Shown here one piece after another: positions 40,818-50,443 of a stretch of DNA of 55,624 nt; within the stretch, counting starts at the first letter, position 1, and each line of letters begins with the position of its first letter. The notes under the pieces are model-generated. The model was not told where the DNA came from. It did no database searches and saw nothing but the letters and a program-made list of their open reading frames with translations. The stretch covers positions 1 to 55,624 of the forward strand of contig JAGBDL010000035.1 of the NCBI GenBank assembly GCA_017937505.1. The letters are read 5' to 3'. A program made the translations under genes and the position numbers. Origin of the DNA: Clostridia bacterium. Lineage in GTDB: Bacteria > Bacillota > Clostridia > Christensenellales > Aristaeellaceae.

Positions 40818-43800
40818 ATATGGCTTTTTCTCCGATTCATGCATCACAACAGATTACCGACCAATACAAGAGGTATCTGTCCACAACATTTCAAATCAAC
40901 CTTCCGGCCTATCAAAAGCAGTTTATCAAGCAGCTGCACAATCAGAGCATGTATGCGGCAGGGCCATATCTTGAGGTCAGAGAGAACTTCAAAAAAGCAC
41001 AGAGCATTCGGGAGCTGGTCGGGCAGGGCGTTTTGCCCCATGACTTTCTGCGACTTGGATTCCCGTCTGAAAGACCGCTCTATGCCCATCAGAGAAAAGC
41101 GATTGACCAGATACTTGCGGGGAAAAACCTTGTTGTGTCGACGGGCACAGGCTCCGGCAAAACCGAGAGCTTTCTCATCCCGATTCTTGCGGATCTGGTC
41201 AGGGAGCATGAGGAGGGAACGCTTGGTCGGGGCGTCCGTGCGCTGCTGATTTATCCGATGAACGCGCTTGCTAACGACCAGGTCGAAAGGCTGAGGGAGC
41301 TGCTGAAGGAGTTCCCGCAGATCCGGTTCGGCGCCTATACCGGGCAGACCAAGGAAAAGACCGAGGAGGCTCTTGCGGAGTACAAGCGTCTGAATCATGG
41401 CGCGGTGCCTATCGGGGGCGAGCTGATCAGCCGCGAACAGATGAAGCAAAACCCGCCGCATATCCTGATTACGAATTACGCCATGCTGGAATACCTCATG
41501 GTTCGTCCGGGCGACAGCGTTTTCTTTGATGATGACACATGGCGCTATATCGTGCTGGATGAAGCACATGTCTATCGCGGTTCAACAGGTATTGAGGTCT
41601 CCATGCTGCTCCGCAGACTTCGCGCGACATTGAGAAACGCGGATTTGCAGTACATCCTTACAAGTGCTACGCTGGGTTCCCCGGATGAAGATCACGAGGT
41701 CGCGTCATTTGCCCGGAATCTGTGCTGCAGTCCATTCGATGAACACAGCGTCATCCGCGCGGAATGCATCGCGATTCCCACACCGGAAAATCAGCTGAAT
41801 CTGCCGGTCGAATTCTATCGGTCTGTCGCGCAGCGAATTGATGAGGGGTGTGTGGATGAAGAAATCAATCGGGAGATTCTTCAGTCCAATCCTCAATGGA
41901 GGCTTGACGCAGCCGCCGCGCTGTATGACGCGGTGTACAGGGACAGCAGGTATTCGCGGATACGAAAGTGCCTTGAGACGCCGCAGACCGTCTCTGCACT
42001 ATCCGGTATGACAGGGTTGTCAAACGAGGAGATCGAACTCTTTGTCGCAGTTGCCTCTCATTGCGAGAGGGCCGGCGTGCGTTTGTTTGATGCCCGATAC
42101 CATATGTTCCTTCGTGCGACAGAAAGTGTGTTTGTCACCCTGGCCCCCAGCAGCAAGCTGTTTTTGACCCGTCGGGAGAGCTATACTGAAAAGGACGGAC
42201 AGCAATACGCTGTATTCGAAATACTCACCTGCGCGTCCTGCCATGCGGTCTATTTGACCGGAAAGATAGAAGGCGGCTATTTGAAGCAATGCGCCAACGA
42301 CGAAGGAAGCACCGTCTTCTTTCTCGGAGACGCGATTGAGGATACGGACGAGGATAACCAGGATGTACTGGAGAAAACGGAAGCATATACGCTGTGCGCG
42401 GTATGCGGATATCTGAGAAGGAAAAAATCCAGATCTGCGTATCCTTGCGGCCATGGAGAACAGTTTCAGGTTCCCGTAATTCGCATCAGATCTGGAGAAG
42501 GAAGCAGGGGAATCAAAAAATGCGTTGCCTGTGAAGCAGTGAACAACAACGGCATTCTGCGGTCGTTCTTTTCAGGCCAGGAGGCGGTTACAAGCGTCAT
42601 CGCAACGTCCCTGTTTCAGACGCTTCCCCAGTCTGAGGTCAGAATCAGAACGATGCAGCAAGAGGATGATTTCGGATTCGGCATTTCTGACTATACGGAG
42701 AAGCAGGAAATACAGAAGGCTAAGCAGTTTCTGACCTTCTCAGACAGCAGACAGGCTTCTGCATATTTTGCAACGTATATGGATACGACCTACCGGAAGC
42801 TGCTGTACAAGAGGCTGCTTGTCGAGCAGCTTCGTGGGCAGGAGGTACCCCGGATGCTGTCTGCTTTTTGTGAAGACTTGCAGGCAATGCTTGAGCAAAA
42901 GGGCATACTTGCATACACGGACGACCGCGCAGAAAAAGAGAGCTGGAAGGCAATTCTTGCCGAAGCGGCCGAAGCAGGCACCAACACCTCCCTTTACGGG
43001 CTGGGGCTGATGGCGATCGGCATCGACGCGCGGTTGGCCAGAGCCAATCCCAAGCTGGGGCTCAGTCAGGAAGAGGTCGCCGCCATGCTGAACGTTCTGA
43101 CGATCGGCCTGCTCAACGACGTGGCTGTGTGCTGTCCGGTCCCCATGACGGAGGATGATCGGGCCTTCTACATGTACTCCTCTGTTCCGTGCAAATACAG
43201 GCTCTCCGGGAATGATGCGCTAACGAACACCCACGGTTTTGTCCCCGTCAAGGAGCGGTACAGCAACCGGAGACAGGATTATCTCAGGAAGGTCCTCGGC
43301 ATATCCGCCCCGGATTGCCCGCCGGAGCAGGTGCGGCAGATCCTGAGCAGCATTTTCAACCTGTTCATCCAGATGAAGCTGCTGCGGCCCGAGGGTGAGG
43401 GATATCAGCTCAATCCGGAATGTCTCAAGGTTTTGAACCCACAAAGCTGGTATCGGTGCAGCAGGTGTGGCCGGTTAACCCCCTATAACGTCAAACGCGT
43501 CTGCCCAACCTACAGGTGTGAAGGGCAGTTGAACCCCTGCGATCCCGAAATGGAACTGGCAGACCATCATTATTACCGGCTGTATCAGGATTTGGAGCTG
43601 CGTCCCCTGCGGATCAGGGAGCACACAGCTCAGCTCGACAAGGATACGGCTTATCGTTATCAACAGGATTTCAAGGAGAAAAGGCTGGATGTGCTGAGCT
43701 GCTCAACTACCTTTGAAATGGGCGTGGATGTCGGTTCGCTGGAAACCGTTTTTATGCGCAACATGCCGCCAATGCCATCCAACTATGCGCAGCGAGCCGG

Positions 43801-45481
43801 ACGCGCCGGGCGAAGCAAGCGCAGCGCTGCTTATGCACTGACATTCTGCAACCGAAGCAATCATGACTTTGCGTATTTCAAGAACCCGATTGCGATGATC
43901 AAGGGTCAGATTCATGCACCGCATTTCAACATTGAAAACGAAAAAATCGCCATTCGCCATCTGTATGCTTCCGCACTCTCGTTTTTCTTTAAGAGGTATC
44001 CTGAGTATTTCAGCACCGTCAAGCGCTTTGCCGGACAAAACGAAGACGTTTCGGATGAGCAGGATGCCATCACCTTGCTGAAAGCCTATCTGGCAGGCCG
44101 CCCGGAGGAGCTTCGGAGATTTCTGCAGTGCTTTTTGCCAGAGAGCTTATACAGGGAATTTGGTTGTGATGCGTTTGATTGGGTTGACAGACTGGTTGGA
44201 GAGGATGATGGAGCACAGGGCAAGCTGACAACAGCTGTTGTGGAATACAGATATGAGGTTGGAAAGCTGCATAAAGCCGCGGAAGAAGCATTCCGCAAAA
44301 ACGCCAGCACGGGCTACTATGTCCAGAGAATCCGCAACTACGAAAGGGAAAACGTGCTCAGCTTTCTGTCCAGAAGGAACATCATGCCACAATATGGATT
44401 CCCTGTGGATACCGTCTCCCTGCAGGTAGAGGATCGCAAAGCGGGCAACCATTTTGGCGTTGAACTGCAGCGCGACCTGGCTATGGCGATTTCTGAATAC
44501 GCGCCAGGCTCTCAAGTGGTGGCAAACGGCAGGCTGTTCACCAGCAGGTATATCAAAAAAATGCCCAACATCGGCTGGAAGATGTATGACTATGTGTCCT
44601 GTGAGTCATGTCAGTCGCTGAACATTGAGGTCAGTATTGAACGGCAGGAGAACGAACAGCTGAAGGCATGCAGAATCTGCGGATGTGCGCTGAAGGCAGA
44701 GGCGCAAAAGACTTTCCTGGTGCCGGAATTCGGCTTTGAAGCAGACTTTGCGAATGTGCAAAAGCCCGGCTTGATCAAGCCCAGTCGAACCTATCGGGGA
44801 GACATCAGCTATGTTGGATACCGGCATGAGGGAGAACGCAGAAGGATCCAGGTTGGCCGGGCATTGGCAGAGATTCAATACTGCAGCAAAGACGAAATGG
44901 CCGTCATGAATTGCTCGGATTTTTATGTCTGCGAAGCGTGCGGCTATGCAGAGCTGGGACCCGGCTTTGTCAAATCGATAGAAAAGCCACACAAAATGCC
45001 CAGCGGTCGTGCTTGTCAGCAGCGCTATTTAAGGCGCCTTTCTCTTGGATATCGCTTTGAGACGGACGTATTCCAGCTGCATGTGATCGATGTTCCGCTT
45101 GAGCTCGCGCAGCATGATCAAGCGCTCAGCGTTTTGCACGCCATGCTTCGCGGCATCAGCCTGGCGCTCGATATCGAAGAACAGGATATCGACGGCTGCC
45201 TGCAGAGCTTTGAAAATCCAGTAACAGGCGCATATGGCTATGGCTTTGTGTTTTACGATTCGACACCGGGCGGAGCCGGACATGTAAAGCGCCTTGAGGA
45301 TGAAAAGCTGCTTGCCCATGCGCTTGAGAGAGCACTCGATGTTGTCGCCAGCTGCACATGCGGCGGTGATGAAGCTGACGCTTCCTGCTATGGCTGCCTG
45401 CGCTGCTATCGAAATCAGCGAATCCATGACCTGCTCAAGAGAAGATTGGCTATCCAATACCTGAACCGGATTGTGTGCTGA
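40814..45481 (+). CDS. DEAD/H helicase with DUF1998-type end, DruE-like
   Basis: A 1555-residue helicase. Walker A STGTGSGKTESF lies near residue 109, the DEAH box (LDEAHVYRG) near 248, TSAT (LTSATLGS) after it, and motif VI QRAGRAGRSKR near 992. Many CxxC pairs are spread through it (CASC, CAVC, CVAC, CSRC, CESC, CRIC, CEAC). The C-terminal cluster CTCGGDEADASCYGCLRCYR (about 1512-1531) is the four-cysteine end of DUF1998/MrfA-type helicases. DruE of Druantia combines the same domains in one chain; DISARM splits them between DrmA and DrmB. It probably moves on invading DNA. The gene overlaps its partner by 4 bases. Confidence 0.78.
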   Translation: MNMAFSPIHASQQITDQYKRYLSTTFQINLPAYQKQFIKQLHNQSMYAAGPYLEVRENFKKAQSIRELVGQGVLPHDFLRLGFPSERPLYAHQRKAIDQILAGKNLVVSTGTGSGKTESFLIPILADLVREHEEGTLGRGVRALLIYPMNALANDQVERLRELLKEFPQIRFGAYTGQTKEKTEEALAEYKRLNHGAVPIGGELISREQMKQNPPHILITNYAMLEYLMVRPGDSVFFDDDTWRYIVLDEAHVYRGSTGIEVSMLLRRLRATLRNADLQYILTSATLGSPDEDHEVASFARNLCCSPFDEHSVIRAECIAIPTPENQLNLPVEFYRSVAQRIDEGCVDEEINREILQSNPQWRLDAAAALYDAVYRDSRYSRIRKCLETPQTVSALSGMTGLSNEEIELFVAVASHCERAGVRLFDARYHMFLRATESVFVTLAPSSKLFLTRRESYTEKDGQQYAVFEILTCASCHAVYLTGKIEGGYLKQCANDEGSTVFFLGDAIEDTDEDNQDVLEKTEAYTLCAVCGYLRRKKSRSAYPCGHGEQFQVPVIRIRSGEGSRGIKKCVACEAVNNNGILRSFFSGQEAVTSVIATSLFQTLPQSEVRIRTMQQEDDFGFGISDYTEKQEIQKAKQFLTFSDSRQASAYFATYMDTTYRKLLYKRLLVEQLRGQEVPRMLSAFCEDLQAMLEQKGILAYTDDRAEKESWKAILAEAAEAGTNTSLYGLGLMAIGIDARLARANPKLGLSQEEVAAMLNVLTIGLLNDVAVCCPVPMTEDDRAFYMYSSVPCKYRLSGNDALTNTHGFVPVKERYSNRRQDYLRKVLGISAPDCPPEQVRQILSSIFNLFIQMKLLRPEGEGYQLNPECLKVLNPQSWYRCSRCGRLTPYNVKRVCPTYRCEGQLNPCDPEMELADHHYYRLYQDLELRPLRIREHTAQLDKDTAYRYQQDFKEKRLDVLSCSTTFEMGVDVGSLETVFMRNMPPMPSNYAQRAGRAGRSKRSAAYALTFCNRSNHDFAYFKNPIAMIKGQIHAPHFNIENEKIAIRHLYASALSFFFKRYPEYFSTVKRFAGQNEDVSDEQDAITLLKAYLAGRPEELRRFLQCFLPESLYREFGCDAFDWVDRLVGEDDGAQGKLTTAVVEYRYEVGKLHKAAEEAFRKNASTGYYVQRIRNYERENVLSFLSRRNIMPQYGFPVDTVSLQVEDRKAGNHFGVELQRDLAMAISEYAPGSQVVANGRLFTSRYIKKMPNIGWKMYDYVSCESCQSLNIEVSIERQENEQLKACRICGCALKAEAQKTFLVPEFGFEADFANVQKPGLIKPSRTYRGDISYVGYRHEGERRRIQVGRALAEIQYCSKDEMAVMNCSDFYVCEACGYAELGPGFVKSIEKPHKMPSGRACQQRYLRRLSLGYRFETDVFQLHVIDVPLELAQHDQALSVLHAMLRGISLALDIEEQDIDGCLQSFENPVTGAYGYGFVFYDSTPGGAGHVKRLEDEKLLAHALERALDVVASCTCGGDEADASCYGCLRCYRNQRIHDLLKRRLAIQYLNRIVC

Positions 45482-45658
45482 AGGGTAAGGACATTGCACC
45501 TAATCTTATGGTCAATACCCGATGGTGCAAACTGAGTTACCAGAACAAATGAACCAAGTTATTTGAATCTACAAATTCTATTATTCCTTGATCATTTACC
45601 ATCTTAAGTCATCATGACGGCCACATGTTTGTACTGCCGTGTCCGGGGAGGGATCGCC

Positions 45659-46261
45659 GTGAAGAAAACACAGCTCATCGTACACACAAAGAATTATATG
45701 GATATGCTGGCACAGGGAATAGACCCTATCAGCAAAAAGAAGATCGAAACGGACTCTGTTGTTCTACAGCCAAGAATGCAGAAATGTTTCGCCTTTGTTG
45801 CAGAGGTTTTCGACGAACTCATCAAGAATAACGGGTTTATTGCGCTTGACCCGGAGGATGCCAACCGTTACGAAGTAGTAGAAAAGAAATCATCATTCTC
45901 ATTAAGCGAAGAACAGATTCACCGTATTTCTGTTTCTTCCAAGCCTATTACGCCAAATGCCTTTTTGAATCACATCAACAGAGTGGTTGACGGAAAGCGA
46001 ATGGAAAAACTGTCATCAAAATCCATGAACGCATGGCTTTTGTCACAGGGATTTATTACCGAGAGTAAAGAACCCACCACGATCAACAGAACGATTCGGA
46101 GGCCCTCCAATCGTTCCTCAGAAATCGGCATTCAGGAACAAGAATCTGTTGACCCCAAAACCGGCGAGCTCAAGAAACAGATGGTCTTTACTTTGCAAGC
46201 TCAGGCATATCTGTTGGCGCATTTGGATGATATTGCTGCCTGCCAACAGCGGTCAGACTAA
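45659..46261 (+). CDS. Hypothetical protein downstream of the helicase
   Basis: A 200-residue protein I do not recognise. The GTG at 45659 is preferred because GGGGAGGG lies just before it; an ATG at 45614 gives 15 more residues without a clear ribosome site. It opens with TQLIVHTKNYMDMLAQGIDP and has a basic, mostly helical make-up. A middle part (ITPNAFLNHINRVVDGKRME) could be a winged helix, and no membrane segment is present. It follows the helicase gene by 177 bases on the same strand and converges on hsdR, whose stop is 4 bases away. It may be an accessory part of the helicase system or a cargo gene of its own. Confidence 0.68.
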   Translation: MKKTQLIVHTKNYMDMLAQGIDPISKKKIETDSVVLQPRMQKCFAFVAEVFDELIKNNGFIALDPEDANRYEVVEKKSSFSLSEEQIHRISVSSKPITPNAFLNHINRVVDGKRMEKLSSKSMNAWLLSQGFITESKEPTTINRTIRRPSNRSSEIGIQEQESVDPKTGELKKQMVFTLQAQAYLLAHLDDIAACQQRSD

Positions 46262-46265
46262 CGGG

Positions 46266-49200
46266 TTAGATTGCTTCTGCATTCCGATTGATCTGCTCAA
46301 TAACCTTACGGATTCCCGCCCATGCCGTTGTATTCCCGCCAAACAGCTCCACGATATTCCCCCGGTCTGTGAACGGCGTTTCCTGCAGCACGGAAAAATC
46401 CTTCATGATCCCATTGTGAACGATGTATTCAATGATCTGATTGACGAAATAGATCTGCCGGTCGTTCAGGTTCGTCTCGTCCAGATACGCGGAAAACGCT
46501 TCCTTGGCAGCGTTCATGTCCATGCCGACGATTTCCCGGACAAACTCGCCAAGCGGCTTCTTCCCGTATTCCGCCTCGTAATCCTGCCGGGTGCCCACCT
46601 CGCTCCAAAGAATGCTTTCCAGGGATTGAATGTCCATCGCATTGAGCGGAATGTTGGTTTTCAGCTTGGCGATGGCGATGTGATCCTGATGCTGCCGGAC
46701 ATAGTATTCCGCCTTGGCCTTGTAATTCTTGAGATCATCGTTTTCCAGCTCGGATTCGTTCCATTCGATGGAGAGGATTTCATCGTCGAAATTGGTATCG
46801 TAAACCGCGCCGCCGACAGGGATGTATTTCATTAGGTCGCGCAGGTTCTCGCGGATATGCTCAAACTCGTTGATGCCGGCGTTATCCAGATAATCGGTAT
46901 GCAGAATCTTGTCGATCAGCTCGGCCTGCATCATGATCTCTGGGATGTTGGCGACGCTCGCGACAGAGGAAACCTTCTTGAGCAGATCCTTGCGCGCCCG
47001 GGTGTACTTCTTTCCGATCAGATATGCCAGCTCTATGCCGTACATCAGAGCGTCAAAGCGCAGCGCTTTGGCGTCATCGTGATCCGGCACAATCAGCGGC
47101 GCCAGCTCCTGCCCCATCGTCAGCGTGTCCTCATACGTGAGCGCCCGATAGTTGTCCGGGTTGGCGTACTGCTCCACATACCGAAGATGCTGGCGCACAG
47201 CGAAATTCTCTTTGTTCAGCTCCCTTACCTTACCGACCATGTCCTCCACAAGCGACCGCCGGAAGGCAATCAGCTCTTCGGTCTGATAGGCCAGATCCTG
47301 CAGCTTATAGGCAATCTGCGCTTTGAGCTGGAAAATGGCGCCCTGAAGCGCAATCATGTTGGCGGTGGGCTTGCCCTTGTTCATGCGGAAGAACTCAAAA
47401 TTGCCGCAGAAATCGAAGATATAGAACTTGTCCTTATCTTTACCGTCCATCAGCTTCGGGCACAGGCGAGTTCCTCGGCCAATCATCTGCCAGAATTTCG
47501 CCTTGCTCATCACCTTTTTGAAAAAGACGAGATTGAGCACCTCCGGTACATCGATGCCGGTATCCAGCATATCCACGGAAATGGCGATCTGCGGCAGCTT
47601 GTCCGGGTCGGAAAACTCGTCAATCGCGCTCTGTGCATAGGTCATGTAGTTGTCAATCACCTTGGCATAACCGGCCAGATGCGGGTATTCCTCGCCGAAT
47701 ACCTCCAGAATCTTCTCCGCGTGGGCGTGATTCTTCGCAAAGATGATCGTCTTGCCGATTTTATTGCCGTAGTCAATGTGCAGGCCATGCTTCATCAGCA
47801 CATTCAGCACCTCACGGATCGTGTCCTCATTGAACACCCATTCGTTCAGCGCGGAGGAGGCAATGCTCTCCGGCAACTCGCCGTTTTCATCCTCAAAGGT
47901 ATCCTCATAGGCCTGCTTGTCCTCGTCGGACAGCTCATCGTAGACGATGCCCTGCTGGATGAATTTCAACGTCGTCTCCACCGACATGAAATCCACCAGA
48001 TACCCGTCCCTGACTGCCTGCGCCAGCTCGTATCCATAGGTGGGCACGCCGTTGCCCAGCTCGAAAATCTCATAGGTGTTCTTGTCGATGTCGTCTTTGG
48101 GCGTCGCTGTGAGGCCAACCAGCGGCGCATCGAAATAGGTGAAGATGTCCCTGTACTTGTTGTAGATGGAGCGATGCGCCTCGTCGCAGATGATCAGATC
48201 GAAATGACCGCAGGTAAACAGCTTGCCCTCCTCATCCCGGACGGCGTCGATGCAGTTCATCATGGTCTGATAGGTAGAAAACACGCAGTGCGCCGTCAGG
48301 TTATCCTTCTCCTCGCACAGATTGGTCACGGAGAGATCGGGCAGCAGATTGACAAAGCTGCGCTTGGCCTGCGTCACCAGCGAGTTGCGATCCGCAAGGA
48401 ACAGAATGTCCCGCACCCAGCCGTGCTCCAGCAGCACCTTGCACAGCGCAATCACCGTGCGCGTCTTGCCGGAGCCTGTCGCCATGACCAGCAGCGCCTT
48501 GCGGCGGTTGCCTTCGTCAAAGCCCGTGCAGACCGCCTTCACCGCGCCTTCCTGATAGTAGCGCCCGGTAATATGCTTGTCCACCTCCGCGTCCTTCAGG
48601 CTGGTGCGCATCTGCCTGAGGTTGAACCACTTTTCCAGATCGCGCTTGGCATAGATGGAGGCCACCCGGCGCTCCGGGTATTGCCCATCCACAATGCGCG
48701 TTTCAAAGCCGTTCGTCAGGAAGATGACCGGGCGGCGCCCCTGCTGCTTCTCGATGATATCCGCATACAGCTTCGCCTGCTGACGCCCCTTCGCCGGATC
48801 GACGCAGGTGCGCTTGGCCTCGACAACCGCGAGTGCCCTTCCGTCGTCGCCATAGAGCACATAATCCGCATAGCCGACCTCGCTCTTGTTGGGCATGCCG
48901 GGCAGTTCCACCTCGTCGAGCCAGTTCCTTCCCCTGATCCAGCCCGCATCCGTCAGCATCGCGTCAATATATAGCCTGCGGGTTTCGTATTCGGAGATGT
49001 CCAGCGGCTTGGGCACATAGGTCTGCCGCTGCGTCTGGCGGCGCTGGGTCAGCGCCTCCTTGAGCGCAGCGTTTTCCTTCATCAGCTCGTCGAGTTTGAT
49101 CTCCGCGTCGGAAGCATGCGTTACAGGAGCAGTCTCTGGCTGCTGCGCAAGCAGAGAGGAATCAAACTCTCTTGCGGTATATTCATCCCCATAACAATAG

Positions 49201-49565
49201 GCCACGAAATCCAGAAAGCAAAACAGGTTTTGAAGGCACAGCTCCGCCTGCTCCCGGCTCACGGTTTTGCCGGCATGCGCGGCGTTGTTGCCCATCCTGC
49301 GGATGAAATCCATGCGAACCAGCAGCTTCTCATCCACAATGCCGTGGAATTCCTCCGTGCCCATGAGGTTGACCAGCTTATCGTCCCACGGCTTCACCAG
49401 CGAGTTGTCCACCGAATACATCCACTTGACAGCGATCTCCATCGCTCGGCGGCAGCTCAGCGCGCAGGCTGCCGGGTCGATGGGCAGGATGCGCTCGGCG
49501 GAGACGGCAGCGTCGGCGAAGGCATGGAAGGATGGGGTGGAGAGAAGGTAATCGAAGTTGGTCAT
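46266..49565 (-). CDS. hsdR: Type I restriction enzyme, R subunit
   Basis: The 1099-residue motor-nuclease subunit that cleaves unmodified DNA. An N-terminal DUF4145-like domain (about 20-130) is followed by a coiled coil, the nuclease site (ADYVLYGDDGRALAVVEAKR, with the E-x-K pair) and the helicase: Walker A ATGSGKT, DEAH (ICDEAHRS), LTATP, and GRGTRLCPK. The C-terminal helical domain binds the methylase. This layout is the EcoEI-type family. AGAGGGAATCCCC before 49565 decides the start. It is last in the restriction operon, separated from hsdM and hsdS by DUF4393, repeats and DUF559. A 103-base copy of its 5' end lies at 50335-50437. Confidence 0.93.
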   Translation of the reverse strand: MTNFDYLLSTPSFHAFADAAVSAERILPIDPAACALSCRRAMEIAVKWMYSVDNSLVKPWDDKLVNLMGTEEFHGIVDEKLLVRMDFIRRMGNNAAHAGKTVSREQAELCLQNLFCFLDFVAYCYGDEYTAREFDSSLLAQQPETAPVTHASDAEIKLDELMKENAALKEALTQRRQTQRQTYVPKPLDISEYETRRLYIDAMLTDAGWIRGRNWLDEVELPGMPNKSEVGYADYVLYGDDGRALAVVEAKRTCVDPAKGRQQAKLYADIIEKQQGRRPVIFLTNGFETRIVDGQYPERRVASIYAKRDLEKWFNLRQMRTSLKDAEVDKHITGRYYQEGAVKAVCTGFDEGNRRKALLVMATGSGKTRTVIALCKVLLEHGWVRDILFLADRNSLVTQAKRSFVNLLPDLSVTNLCEEKDNLTAHCVFSTYQTMMNCIDAVRDEEGKLFTCGHFDLIICDEAHRSIYNKYRDIFTYFDAPLVGLTATPKDDIDKNTYEIFELGNGVPTYGYELAQAVRDGYLVDFMSVETTLKFIQQGIVYDELSDEDKQAYEDTFEDENGELPESIASSALNEWVFNEDTIREVLNVLMKHGLHIDYGNKIGKTIIFAKNHAHAEKILEVFGEEYPHLAGYAKVIDNYMTYAQSAIDEFSDPDKLPQIAISVDMLDTGIDVPEVLNLVFFKKVMSKAKFWQMIGRGTRLCPKLMDGKDKDKFYIFDFCGNFEFFRMNKGKPTANMIALQGAIFQLKAQIAYKLQDLAYQTEELIAFRRSLVEDMVGKVRELNKENFAVRQHLRYVEQYANPDNYRALTYEDTLTMGQELAPLIVPDHDDAKALRFDALMYGIELAYLIGKKYTRARKDLLKKVSSVASVANIPEIMMQAELIDKILHTDYLDNAGINEFEHIRENLRDLMKYIPVGGAVYDTNFDDEILSIEWNESELENDDLKNYKAKAEYYVRQHQDHIAIAKLKTNIPLNAMDIQSLESILWSEVGTRQDYEAEYGKKPLGEFVREIVGMDMNAAKEAFSAYLDETNLNDRQIYFVNQIIEYIVHNGIMKDFSVLQETPFTDRGNIVELFGGNTTAWAGIRKVIEQINRNAEAI

Positions 49566-49591
49566 GGGGATTCCCTCTTTCATGATGGGTT
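49489..49591 (-). repeat. hsdR 5' end, copy of a 103-bp direct repeat
   Basis: The start region of hsdR (first 26 codons and ribosome site). A diverged copy at 50335-50437 includes the same ATG and AGAGGGAATCCCC leader. Confidence 0.8.
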
Positions 49592-49988
49592 AATGATGAT
49601 CTGTTGTAGGAGAGGATTCGCCGAAGGTCAAAGAAATCCTCGTTTGTATCTCATTGTCGATTCTACGGCAGACCGCATCAAAATGATGATCTATGTCGTA
49701 ATTGGTGAACCGCAACACGGAAAGATCATATTTCGAAAGCACGGCAGTCCGCTCACGATCATACGCCAATCCCTGAGAAGTATAGTGCTGTGAACCATCC
49801 AGTTCAATGACCAGCTTTGCGCGGGCACAATAGAAATCGACAATAAATGAATCAATGATCCGTTGCTTGTATATCTTTATGGGGTATTTTCTCAGATATA
49901 CATACCATAGCTTTCTTTCCTGCGGCGTCATGTCACGGCGAAGCTCACGGGCGCGGGAGAGAAGTTGGTTGTTCTTCATGACGGGCAT
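49590..49988 (-). CDS. DUF559 family (Vsr-like) endonuclease-type protein
   Basis: A 132-residue protein of the DUF559 family, a PD-(D/E)XK-type fold related to the very short patch repair endonuclease. Landmarks are ARELRRDMTPQERKLWYVYL, FIVDFYCARAKLVIELDGSQ and the end pattern RERTAVLSKYDLSVLRFTNY. The catalytic D (VDFYC) and E-x-D (IELDGSQH) are present. AAAGGAGG precedes the start at 49988. It lies between hsdR and the repeat cluster on the same strand. Relatives occur widely near restriction genes and as free-standing genes; a defence role is possible but not shown. Confidence 0.86.
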   Translation of the reverse strand: MPVMKNNQLLSRARELRRDMTPQERKLWYVYLRKYPIKIYKQRIIDSFIVDFYCARAKLVIELDGSQHYTSQGLAYDRERTAVLSKYDLSVLRFTNYDIDHHFDAVCRRIDNEIQTRISLTFGESSPTTDHH

Positions 49989-50012
49989 GTGGGATGCCTC
50001 CTTTGGGGAATG

Positions 50013-50330
50013 CCCTCTCCGTCACGGCGGTGCCGTGACACCTCTCCCATAGGGAGAGGCAGGGCTTATCTCCCGACTTTATCAAGCATTACAGCTTTTC
50101 CTCTGCAAGAGCAAGTAGCGCGACTTGGCTCTCCCTTTGGGAGAGCTGGCGCGTTAGCGCCTGAGAGGGCGTACCTCTTGCGTGAATGCCCTCCACGGCA
50201 GTGCCGTGACACCTCTCCCATAGGGAGAGGCAAGGTTTATCTCCCAACATTATCGAGTCAACAGCAAAAGCAGCGCAGACATCTTGGCTCTCCCTTTGGG
50301 AGAGCTGGCGCATTAGCGCCTGAGAGGGCA
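50013..50330. repeat. Two tandem copies of a palindromic repeat unit
   Basis: Units 50013-50170 and 50188-50330 are similar. Each consists of a half reading GCCCTCTC-hairpin-CTCTCCC-n3-GGGAGAG and then the same half inverted (CTCTCCCTTTGGGAGAG, then GGCGCnTTAGCGCC, then TGAGAGGGC). No gene is inside. The form is that of a MITE or REP-like mobile repeat. Confidence 0.78.
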
Positions 50331-50334
50331 CAGA

Positions 50335-50437
50335 ATGCGCTCGGCGGAGACGGCAGCGTCGGCAAAAGGCTGGAATGGCGGAGTGGAGAGGAGGTAATCG
50401 AAGTTGGTCATGGGGATTCCCTCTTTCTTGGTGGGTT
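50335..50437 (-). pseudogene. Duplicated 5' fragment of hsdR
   Basis: 103 bases matching 49489-49591 with scattered changes. The ATG at 50411 and its ribosome site are kept, and about 25 codons (MTNFDYLLSTPPFQPF and on) run before the frame enters the repeat cluster. It is a leftover of the event that separated hsdR from the rest of the operon. Confidence 0.75.
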
Positions 50438-50443
50438 TGGCGG

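Noticed and set aside
46857..48974. A 705-residue plus-strand frame
   Set aside because: Antisense to hsdR, which has all helicase motifs on the minus strand.
50013..50330. CRISPR array
   Set aside because: The repeats are hairpin units of unequal length in only two copies, without regular spacers and without cas genes nearby.
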